Positions 38,664-45,110 of a stretch of DNA of 61,135 bases are shown here, one piece after another. This DNA comes from Streptomyces sp. MZ04 (lineage in GTDB: Bacteria; Actinomycetota; Actinomycetes; Streptomycetales; Streptomycetaceae), in assembly GCF_004684775.1 (NCBI RefSeq), contig NZ_SRIC01000016.1, positions 1-61,135 on the forward strand. The letters are read 5' to 3'. The notes beneath the pieces are model-generated. The model saw only the letters and a program-made list of their open reading frames with translations. It did not search any database and was not told the DNA's origin. Position 1 is the first letter of the stretch; each line of letters starts with the position of its first letter. The translations under genes and the position numbers were made by a program.

Positions 38664-40346
38664 ATGAACCTGGAGAGTTTGAGGGGACTAAGGGGAGGGC
38701 TGTACGCGCGGAAGAGCGCGTACCGCGGGAAGACGAAGAGGCAAGGGCGATCCGTACGCGAGCAACTCGACGCCGGGCAGGCGGATGCGGATCGCTTCGA
38801 GGTCCCCGTCGTGAAGACGTTCGTCGACGACGACAGATCCGCCTCGATCTACCGCGCACGAGAGCGCGAAGAGTTCGAGAGCATGATCCAGTGGATCAAC
38901 GAGAAGCGACTCGACATCGTGTTCGCTTGGGCATCCACCCGTCTTCAGCGAGACCTCGCGGTGTACGCCCGGCTCCGCGACGCATGCGCAGCCAACGGCG
39001 TCCTGTGGTGCTACGGCGGCAAGGTCTACGACCTGACCAACAAAGACGACCGACTGCAAACCGGCCTTCACGCCTTGCTCGGCGAGAACGAAGTCGAAGA
39101 GATGCGCAACAACGTCCTAAGGACGTTGCGAGCCAACGCGGCGAACGGGCGCCCGCACGGGCAGGAGGGGTACGGGTACCGCCGCGTCTACGACCCGCGG
39201 ACTCGCGCTCTACTCAGGATCGAGGTCGAGCCGGCCGAGGCGAAGATCATCGGTGAACTGTGCAAGCGCGTGGCGGCGGGCGATGCCTACTCCGTCATCG
39301 CACGCGACTTCAACCTGCGGGGCGTAACGCCCCCGGCCCGGCAGTGGCGCAAAGAGCACATCGGGCGCCTGGCCGAGTGGCGCGAAGAGCTCCCCGAGAA
39401 CGCATTGATCCACCCCGACTGGGTCCAGTACATCAAGGAACACGCGCACTTGCAGACTGAGGCACGGCAGCGCCTCAAGAACGGCGACACCGAGCTTGCG
39501 ATTTCGCAGGACTTCAACGAGCGGCAAGAGCCGCTGGTGCTGGCTCGGTGGCACCCGGCAACGATCGTGGACTACGCCAGCCATCCCCGATACGTCGGCG
39601 TGCGCACGCACCACGGCAGGGCTACCGCCGAGGGAATGTGGCCGAAGATCGTCAAGAAGGCCACCCATGCGCGCTGCCTGGCGATCATCAAGGAGCGCAA
39701 GAGGAAGCCGCACAACTCGCGACCAGGGCGGGCAGTGAACTGGCTCTCCGGAAGCATGGTCTGCGACGTGTGCTCTGTCGCCGTTGGTTCCGGGCGCAAC
39801 AAGTACGGGCCCTACTACCGCTGTATGCAACCGAAGGTCGAGGGGCGGTTCGGCGGCAAGGGTTACCACGTCTCCGCCATGACGGCCTCTATAGACGAGT
39901 ACGTCGAGCAGAAGCTGTTCGCATGGCTCTCGTCGCCACAGTTCGTCGAGGCGTATACCAAGGGCGATGACGAGCTCATGAAGCAAGCGGAAGAGGCCGA
40001 CGCCGAGGTCACGTTGTTGAGGGCACGCCTGACCGAGTTCCGGGAGAGTGCCATCGCCGGTAAGACGTCCGCGGAGAGTCTCGCAGTGATTGAGGCGGGC
40101 CTGCTGCCAAAGATCGAGGAGGCCGAGACGAGAGCAAAGTCGCTGAAGACTCCCTCTTTGGTGCGTGATTTGGTGGGTGCGACGCCGGAAGAGGTCGCCA
40201 CGGCATGGGTCGACATACCGATGCCTCAACGGCGCCTCGTTGCCGAGACTCTGCTCGATGTCCGGCTGAAGAAGGCCCCGAGAGGGGGCAGCATGCCGGC
40301 CGAACAGCATGTGACCGTGGTCCCGAGACTGGCGGTTGCAGCGTAG
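38664..40346 (+). CDS. int: Large serine integrase (prophage)
   Basis: A 560-residue serine recombinase that would integrate the phage genome by attP x attB exchange. The resolvase domain (11-155) has catalytic S18 in YARKSAY, with downstream Arg residues in STRLQRDL. The recombinase domain follows, interrupted by about 60 extra residues (roughly 231-294) before RWHPATIVDYASHPRYVG. The zinc ribbon ligands appear to be C367, C370, C387 and H402, a CCCH set where four Cys are usual. A coiled coil at about 425-480 follows. ATG 38664 has AGGGGG about 6 bases upstream. The gene ends inside a perfect terminator stem. Confidence 0.93.
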   Translation: MNLESLRGLRGGLYARKSAYRGKTKRQGRSVREQLDAGQADADRFEVPVVKTFVDDDRSASIYRAREREEFESMIQWINEKRLDIVFAWASTRLQRDLAVYARLRDACAANGVLWCYGGKVYDLTNKDDRLQTGLHALLGENEVEEMRNNVLRTLRANAANGRPHGQEGYGYRRVYDPRTRALLRIEVEPAEAKIIGELCKRVAAGDAYSVIARDFNLRGVTPPARQWRKEHIGRLAEWREELPENALIHPDWVQYIKEHAHLQTEARQRLKNGDTELAISQDFNERQEPLVLARWHPATIVDYASHPRYVGVRTHHGRATAEGMWPKIVKKATHARCLAIIKERKRKPHNSRPGRAVNWLSGSMVCDVCSVAVGSGRNKYGPYYRCMQPKVEGRFGGKGYHVSAMTASIDEYVEQKLFAWLSSPQFVEAYTKGDDELMKQAEEADAEVTLLRARLTEFRESAIAGKTSAESLAVIEAGLLPKIEEAETRAKSLKTPSLVRDLVGATPEEVATAWVDIPMPQRRLVAETLLDVRLKKAPRGGSMPAEQHVTVVPRLAVAA

Positions 40347-40408
40347 TACTGAGCAAGCCGGAGGGCCACACAGGCAGTTCCGTATGGCCCTCCGGCTTGC
40401 TCAGTACT
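40345..40408. terminator. Bidirectional terminator holding both convergent stop codons
   Basis: A perfect 24-bp stem (40345-40368 with 40385-40408) with a 16-base loop. The integrase stop TAG (40344-40346) and the stop of the minus-strand 72-aa gene (40401-40403) both fall at or in the stem. Confidence 0.92.
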
Positions 40409-40619
40409 TACCGGGGCCCTGCATAGGAGCGTGCTGGTTCCGCTGTGTGGGGGGCTGCTGGGCGGTTTGATCGGCTAAGCCGTTCAGCACGAATTCGAGG
40501 GCGGTGGCACCGTGTGGGGTGATGTGCCGGTCGTCGATTGCGATCTTTAGGTCGTTGGCGCTTGCTCGTACGACTGCTGGCGCTCCGTCGTCGAGTCGGG
40601 TACGGATCACGGAAATCAC
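40401..40619 (-). CDS. Small hypothetical prophage protein, 72 aa
   Basis: A 72-residue protein of unknown function. The N-terminal half (VIRTRLDDGAPAVVRASANDLKIAIDD) looks like a compact alpha/beta segment; the C-terminal tail is Gln/Pro-rich and probably disordered. No membrane segment. It is a real gene: GTG 40619 has AAGGGGGG about 5 bases upstream and the gene ends in the shared terminator. It lies between the peptide precursor gene and the integrase and reads in the same direction as the peptide gene, so the two may be co-transcribed. A recombination directionality factor or a modulator of the neighbouring LuxR system are possibilities without direct support. Confidence 0.7.
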   Translation of the reverse strand: MISVIRTRLDDGAPAVVRASANDLKIAIDDRHITPHGATALEFVLNGLADQTAQQPPTQRNQHAPMQGPGKY

Positions 40620-40697
40620 TATCGCCCCCCTTGCGCGGTGCGCCTCATTCGAGGGGCGTGCGCGTACCTGGCGTTTGAACTCTTGTGTCTTGGTCGG

Positions 40698-40970
40698 TCA
40701 GCCCCACGAGGTGTCGGCGCCAGTCGCTGCGGCCATGTCCGTCATCGACTCGCCGCTCGGAGCCAGCTCGCTCGGGACACCGGGAGTACCCCACGAGGTG
40801 TCGGTCGGGGAGCCCCAGGAAGTGTCGCCGGGGGTTCCCCACGAGGTGTCCGACGCCTGAATCGTGCGCGGCTCGGGTGCGCCTGTGAGGGCAAGGGTGC
40901 CAGCGGTGGCGAGGCTGCCAGCAAGGAGCAGGGGCGCGACGAGCTTGCGGAGCAGGTTAGTTCGGGCCAT
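40698..40970 (-). CDS. Exported peptide precursor with four DTSWG repeats
   Basis: A 90-residue small exported protein. Residues 1-31 form a Sec-type signal (RTNLLRKL, then a hydrophobic core to ALTGAP). The mature part carries DTSWG four times, at 41-45, 49-53, 57-61 and 86-90; the first three have an 8-residue period (DTSWGTPG, DTSWGSPT, DTSWGTPG) and the last is the exact C-terminus. Copies use different synonymous codons (for example ACT TCC against ACC TCG, and GGA/GGC/GGT for Gly), so the peptide seems conserved rather than the DNA recently copied. ATG 40970 has GGAAGG 11 bases upstream; the upstream GTG has no room for one. It is divergent from a LuxR-type regulator, which suggests a signalling peptide and its receptor (inference). 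Confidence 0.8.
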   Translation of the reverse strand: MARTNLLRKLVAPLLLAGSLATAGTLALTGAPEPRTIQASDTSWGTPGDTSWGSPTDTSWGTPGVPSELAPSGESMTDMAAATGADTSWG

Positions 40971-41114
40971 GGGTGGATACACCTTCCGGGAATTGCCACT
41001 CGAACAGTCGTGCGGAATATGCCTACGAAGGGTTACGCTCGCTGTTCAGCGGGTCAACATTCAAGCGAACTGCCTGTTCAAAAGTAGGAAGTTCCAGTAT
41101 CCGAAGGCTCAAAG
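40971..41114. promoter_or_regulatory. Divergent promoter region of peptide gene and LuxR regulator
   Basis: A 144-bp AT-richer region. On the plus strand TTGCCA (40993-40998) and AATATG (41016-41021) are 17 bp apart and form a modest sigma-70-like promoter. GAACAG at 41002-41007 and CTGTTC at 41042-41047 and 41074-41079 form inverted half-sites. The 14-mer cactcgaacagtcg (40997-41010), which sits in the promoter spacer, recurs exactly inside the regulator gene at 41356-41369. Confidence 0.5.
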
Positions 41115-42116
41115 ATGGAGAAACCGGGCGCCTCTTCTACCCCATACTTCGCTCAGGACTCACTCACACTGACGGACGGCGACCGAGAGCTCTACCGGCG
41201 CATCGCCGGCGGCGAGCACGTGACCGAACGCATGCCGGAACTCGACCGGCTGCTCGCCCTGGGGTTGATCATCCGTGAGCCGTTGCAGGTGGGCCGATAC
41301 CTGCCCGTTCCCCTGGAACGCGCCGAGCGGCGCCTGCTCGCGTCCGAGCGCGAGGCACTCGAACAGTCGGTTGACCGCCTTGGCGAACTTCCCTCCCTCT
41401 TCGAGGACTTGCGCTCACTGAGTCCTCGCCTCAACGAGCAAGCTGCGAACGCCGACGTTCAGTGGCTGGCCGGTGTGGACGCAGTCAACGAGGCGATATC
41501 CAACGCGGCTGACGAGGCGAGTGTCGAGATGCTCGCCGCGCAGCCCGGTGAGCGCCCGCGCAATGAGCTCCAGAAGTCCATGTCTCGCGACGCGGAGGCC
41601 CTGAGGCGGGGCGTCGGCATGCGAACGCTGTACCACGTGAGCGCACGAAGCAATCCGGCCGTGCGGCAGCGAGTTGACGTCATGGACCCGTTGGGCGGCC
41701 AGTACAGAACCCGCGGACAGATGTTCATGCGCTGTGTGGTCATCGACCGGAAGTTCGCGGTCGTGGAGGACCACGCCGACGGCCGCCCGGCCTCGGATGG
41801 AGGCTACGTCTTCCGTTCCCCCGCCATCTGCGCCTACATCGCTGACGCCTTTGACCTGGAGTGGACGCGCGCCGAAGAGTGGTACACCGAGGCAGCGGAG
41901 CAGGAAACGGTGACAACCCAGATTCAGCGCACCATCCTGCGAGAGCTGTGCGTCGGCCAGGATCAGCAGCAGATCGCCAAGCAGCTCGGGTACAGCTCAA
42001 AGACGATCAACGTGCACTTGCACAACCTGCGTAAGCGGCTGGACTTCCAGACCCTGTACCAAGTCGTGCACTGGTGGGCCTCGCCTGCGGCGAGCCTTGA
42101 GCGGGAGTTGGACTAG
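41115..42116 (+). CDS. LuxR-type HTH transcriptional regulator (TrmB/PLD-like sensor)
   Basis: A 333-residue regulator. Residues 15-75 look like a degenerate winged helix (TLTDGDRELYRRIAGGEHVT, then LDRLLALGLIIRE). The central part (about 110-245) resembles the PLD-like effector fold seen in TrmB-type regulators (VEMLAAQPG, MRTLYHVSARSNPAVRQ, KFAVVEDHADG). The C-terminal LuxR HTH is at 270-320 (ILRELCVGQDQQQIAKQLGYSS, TINVHLHNLRKRL). No receiver domain or membrane segment is seen, so it should bind a small cytoplasmic ligand. It is divergent from the DTSWG peptide gene and could sense a re-imported peptide. Its stop overlaps the convergent 239-aa gene stop in CTAG. Confidence 0.85.
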   Translation: MEKPGASSTPYFAQDSLTLTDGDRELYRRIAGGEHVTERMPELDRLLALGLIIREPLQVGRYLPVPLERAERRLLASEREALEQSVDRLGELPSLFEDLRSLSPRLNEQAANADVQWLAGVDAVNEAISNAADEASVEMLAAQPGERPRNELQKSMSRDAEALRRGVGMRTLYHVSARSNPAVRQRVDVMDPLGGQYRTRGQMFMRCVVIDRKFAVVEDHADGRPASDGGYVFRSPAICAYIADAFDLEWTRAEEWYTEAAEQETVTTQIQRTILRELCVGQDQQQIAKQLGYSSKTINVHLHNLRKRLDFQTLYQVVHWWASPAASLERELD

Positions 42117-42832
42117 GCGAGCGAGTCCCACCAAGCAACGACCAACTGCCGAATGAAGCCTTCCCCCTCGGCAAGGGTCATGGTCTGCCCAGAAGGGGTG
42201 TCGCTCCTTCTGGCGTGCCGGGCCGCAGCCCCGCTGATAGCCGGGTGGTTGGCTGACTGTTTGAACGCCTTGGCGTCCGCGGGAGAGGTCCATCCCTTGC
42301 CAGCCAGGGCCTCGCCACCGCCGACGTTGTGTCGCACAATCTCGAAGACCTTCCAGAGGTCATTCCAACTCAGGGACACGCTGGACTGACCCAGAATGTC
42401 CAGAGCATCGGCAACGTCCGCGTGGCCTCGGGCAAGTTGGAGCAACGCAGGGCCTGGCGGAGGCGCCAACGGTGCCGGCTGCGAGGCAGCTGTCACAACA
42501 CCAACGGCCATGGCCTTGCAACGCACTTCGGCCGTGCCCGCGACCACAACATGGTGGCGCTTGCCCTCGCCGCTGGTGTCTACGAATTGGCCGCTCAAGG
42601 TGACCGGCCGGAACGAACTGTCCAGGGCGCGAGCCACGCCGGTAGTGTGCTGCAACAATTGGGAAGCAGTTGCCAACAGCCGACCCCCATCATCGATGAG
42701 CCCCTCTAGCTCTGCTGAGGCCAAGTAGTAGCCTTCGGCCTCCTTGCTCACTTGTGGCTCACCCTCAGCGAACAGTTCAACGAGCGCATCGAGGTCGAAG
42801 ACATTACCTTCGAGCCTGGCCATAACTGTCAT
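42113..42832 (-). CDS. Hypothetical protein, 239 aa (prophage regulatory region)
   Basis: A 239-residue soluble protein I do not recognise. The first 125 residues look like an alpha/beta domain (FDLDALVELFAEGEPQV, YYLASAELEGLID, RHHVVVAGTAEVRCKAMAVG), then a Pro/Ala linker (PAPLAPPPGPA), then a helical C-terminal domain (LLQLARGHADVADALDILG, WNDLWKVFEIVRHNVGG, GWTSPADAKAFKQSANHPAISG). It has no signal or membrane segment. ATG 42832 has GGGGAGGG 5 bases upstream. Lying between the LuxR regulator and the XRE repressor and pointing leftward, it belongs to the lysogeny-expressed block, so cargo such as a defence or superinfection gene is possible (inference). Confidence 0.75.
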   Translation of the reverse strand: MTVMARLEGNVFDLDALVELFAEGEPQVSKEAEGYYLASAELEGLIDDGGRLLATASQLLQHTTGVARALDSSFRPVTLSGQFVDTSGEGKRHHVVVAGTAEVRCKAMAVGVVTAASQPAPLAPPPGPALLQLARGHADVADALDILGQSSVSLSWNDLWKVFEIVRHNVGGGEALAGKGWTSPADAKAFKQSANHPAISGAAARHARRSDTPSGQTMTLAEGEGFIRQLVVAWWDSLA

Positions 42833-42957
42833 GGGTGCCCTCCCCGAGCAAGCCTCAAGGCTCGCCTTGGTCGGGGAAGTTACCAGTCATGGCCGGTCAT
42901 AGCCCCTTCTATGGCGCAAACCGCGGCAGCCCTCAAAATCTGCCGGACAGTACCTAG

Positions 42958-42975
42958 CGGGCGCTTGGGCGCCCG
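42958..42975 (-). terminator. Short hairpin after the XRE gene
   Basis: CGGGCGC (42958-42964) pairs with GCGCCCG (42969-42975) around TTGG, 15 bp past the XRE gene stop. Confidence 0.55.
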
Positions 42976-42990
42976 ATGGCCATCACAGAG

Positions 42991-43410
42991 TCACCCTCGA
43001 CTGTTGGGCGCCGAGTCGTTCCCCGAGGCGAAGCGACTGAGCAGCTCCCCCACCTTGGGCATGTCGCCAGCCGTGAGACCCGGAACGTGGGCAACAACGA
43101 CCGTCGCCTCGGGCGTACTCGCCTGGAACGGATCGTCGGCGACCATACCGACGTACTCCTCGGCCACAGCGAGTTGCACCGTCCGCAGGGGAAGCCCGAG
43201 CCCCGCGGCAAAGGCCCGGACGACCTTCTTCTCAATCCTGATCGGTTGCCCGTCGGCGACCTTCCAGATCGTCGAGGGCGAGATCTTGTGCCCGGCCTGC
43301 GGGTCGACACTGCGCTCGGCCAACTTGCGGTAGGTCATCCCCTTGGGCTTGAGCGCCTCGCGCACAAGATCGGCAAAGGGGGTGCCGGTGCCTTCCTGCG
43401 ACTCCGCCAC
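42991..43410 (-). CDS. XRE-family HTH regulator, likely prophage repressor
   Basis: A 139-residue protein with an N-terminal helix-turn-helix (about 8-62: FADLVREALKPKGMTYRKLAERS, then ISPSTIWKVADGQPIRIEKKVVRAFAAGLGLP), a linker helix, and a C-terminal segment ending in a helix (DMPKVGELLSRFAS). GTG 43410 is preferred because GGGGCGGGAC lies just upstream; an ATG at 43452 lacks a ribosome binding site. It is divergent from the early operon, with two palindromes in between, the arrangement of a lysogeny switch. Confidence 0.75.
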   Translation of the reverse strand: MAESQEGTGTPFADLVREALKPKGMTYRKLAERSVDPQAGHKISPSTIWKVADGQPIRIEKKVVRAFAAGLGLPLRTVQLAVAEEYVGMVADDPFQASTPEATVVVAHVPGLTAGDMPKVGELLSRFASGNDSAPNSRG

Positions 43411-43517
43411 TGTCCCGCCCCTGTTCTTGTCGAGAAACACAAACGCTGACATCTAAGCAGTCATCACCCCTACTGAACACCCCTCAAAGCGCGTTGACGT
43501 GCGTATTGGCCACGCTT

Positions 43518-43540
43518 ACGGTTGACCGTGTTCGAGAACA
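43518..43540 (+). promoter_or_regulatory. Early promoter with two abutting palindromes
   Basis: ACGGTTGACCGT (43518-43529) and TGTTCGAGAACA (43529-43540) are perfect inverted repeats sharing one base. The first contains TTGACC (43522-43527), a good -35 element; CATACG at 43545-43550, 17 bp later, is the candidate -10. The overlap with the promoter is what a repressor operator would look like. Confidence 0.65.
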
Positions 43541-43618
43541 GAAACATACGTAACGCCCGTACCTATGGTGTCTACGCCTGTAGCTGTTCGAGTTCTCGCA
43601 CGCATGGAAGGGGGAGCC

Positions 43619-43768
43619 ATGGCCGACCAGGTGCCGCAGATCACGCCGCCTGACGCCGACGAGTGGCCGGAGCCGACGCCCGAGCAGCTCGACCTCGTCC
43701 GCCGAGTCCTCGCCCCGCACATTCACCGCGCACGCGTCGAACACGCCGAGCGGCAGAGCGCAGCATGA
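43619..43768 (+). CDS. Small hypothetical early protein, 49 aa
   Basis: A 49-residue acidic protein (MADQVPQITPPDADEWPEP, then a basic-ended helix EQLDLVRRVLAPHIHRARVEHAERQ). It is the first gene of the early operon. ATG 43619 has AAGGGGGA 4 bases upstream. Related short proteins of this type are common at the start of actinophage early operons; function unknown. Confidence 0.7.
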   Translation: MADQVPQITPPDADEWPEPTPEQLDLVRRVLAPHIHRARVEHAERQSAA

Positions 43769-43782
43769 GGAGACATCAGCAC

Positions 43783-44058
43783 GTGAGCGACGTCGAGTTC
43801 ATCGGGCCGCCGCCCCAGCAGAAGAACACCAAGCACGCGCGCATCGCCGCCCAGCTCCGTGCACACCCCAAGGTGTGGGCCGTGGTGCGGCGGCCAGCCT
43901 CGATCAGCCGTGCGGCCTCGGCTGCGCAGGCGATCAAGACCGGTCACCTGGCTGCGTACGAGCCAGCCGGATCGTACGAGGCCGTTGCCCGCACGGTCAT
44001 CGAAGGCGGGCGGACCGAATACCGCGTCTACGCCCGGTACGTCGGCGGTGCGCGGTGA
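43783..44058 (+). CDS. Small hypothetical early protein, 91 aa
   Basis: A 91-residue basic protein. The body (KHARIAAQLRAHPKVWAVVRRPASISRAASAAQAIKTGHLAAYEP, then SYEAVARTVIEGGRTEYRVYARYVG) resembles small actinophage proteins of unknown role, with a mix of helix and a C-terminal beta hairpin. GTG 43783 has AGGAGA 9 bases upstream; the ATG at 43765, which overlaps the preceding stop as ATGA, is an alternative that adds six residues. The stop overlaps the exonuclease start. Confidence 0.7.
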   Translation: MSDVEFIGPPPQQKNTKHARIAAQLRAHPKVWAVVRRPASISRAASAAQAIKTGHLAAYEPAGSYEAVARTVIEGGRTEYRVYARYVGGAR

Positions 44059-45110
44059 CCGACGCCCCGCCACAGCCTGCGACCATCACCCCGACCGGCG
44101 TAGTGATCGCTCCGCCCTCGCTCGACCGCGAGGGATGGCTCGCCCTGCGCCGCACGGGGGTTGGCGGCTCGGACGTCGCCGCCGTGCTCGGTATGAGCCG
44201 GTACACCTCGCCCATCGAGCTCTACCTCGACAAGGTCGGCGAACTCGACGACATGCCGCGCTCCCCCGAGCTCGCCGAGGCCGCTTTCTGGGGGCACCAG
44301 CATGAGCCAACGATCGCCCGCGTGTTCACCGAGCGCACCGGCCTCGGTGTAGTCGAGGGCCCCGGGATGCTCGCCAACGTCGACCGGCGCTGGATGCTCG
44401 CCAACGTCGACCGGTACGTGCTCGACGAGGACGCGCAGCCGGCGAGTCTGCTGGAGATCAAGACACGCAGCGCGGTCCAACTCGAAGAGTGGCTCGGCGG
44501 TGTCCCGGACGGGCCGGCACTGCAAACGCACTGGTACCTCGCGGTGACCGGCTACAAGCACGCGCACGTCGCCGCTCTGCTCGGCGGTAACCGACTGATC
44601 ATTCACCGGGTCGAGCGCGACGAGGCCCTCGTCGAGCACCTCGTCGCCCTGGTCGGCGAGTTCTGGCAACACGTGCTCGATCGCGTCCCGCCGCCTGTCG
44701 ACGGCTCCGAGGCCACCGCCGAACTCCTCGGCCACCTCTACCGCGTCACGCCCGACACCGTGACGGTCGCCGATCCGGCCGAGGTGCTGCCGCTGCTGGA
44801 ACGTCGGCGCGAGCTCAAGGCACGCGAGCGGCGGACCACCGACGAGCTGCGCAAGGTCGACAACCAGCTCAAGGCCACCGCTGCCGAGGCTGAGGTCGTC
44901 AAGGTGCAGGGCGCCGTCGCCTACACCTACAAGCAAAACGGCCCGCTCTCGCCGAAACGGTTCGCCGCCGCGCACCCGGACCTCGCGCAGCAGTACACGC
45001 ACCGCGTCGACGCGCTCGACACCAAGCGCCTCGCCGCCGATCACCCCGACGAGTTCCGAGCGCACCGCGCTCGACGCCTCGTCGTCGTACCGAAGGAGTC
45101 CGCAGCGTGA
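44055..45110 (+). CDS. YqaJ-family phage exonuclease
   Basis: A 351-residue lambda-exonuclease-type nuclease for phage recombination. Active-site motifs are GVGGSDVAAVLGMSRY (36-50), FWGHQHEP with E84, NVDRY with D119, and LLEIKTR with E134 and K136, the PD-(D/E)xK core. A helical C-terminal region (about 255-300) follows. An in-frame 27-bp duplication gives MLANVDR twice (44365-44387 and 44392-44414 are identical), just before the catalytic Asp. GTG 44055 and the recT start both overlap neighbours by 4 bp, so it is coupled to recT. Confidence 0.88.
   Translation: MTDAPPQPATITPTGVVIAPPSLDREGWLALRRTGVGGSDVAAVLGMSRYTSPIELYLDKVGELDDMPRSPELAEAAFWGHQHEPTIARVFTERTGLGVVEGPGMLANVDRRWMLANVDRYVLDEDAQPASLLEIKTRSAVQLEEWLGGVPDGPALQTHWYLAVTGYKHAHVAALLGGNRLIIHRVERDEALVEHLVALVGEFWQHVLDRVPPPVDGSEATAELLGHLYRVTPDTVTVADPAEVLPLLERRRELKARERRTTDELRKVDNQLKATAAEAEVVKVQGAVAYTYKQNGPLSPKRFAAAHPDLAQQYTHRVDALDTKRLAADHPDEFRAHRARRLVVVPKESAA

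Noticed and set aside
40504..40860. Plus-strand ORF of 118 aa with repeated PHEVS
   Set aside because: It is the reverse-complement shadow of the DTSWG repeats; it has no plausible ribosome binding site and the minus-strand frame has a signal peptide.
40999..41014. LexA/SOS box (TCGAAC-N4-GTTCGA)
   Set aside because: Only the left half matches; the right half, GTGCGG, is too degenerate.
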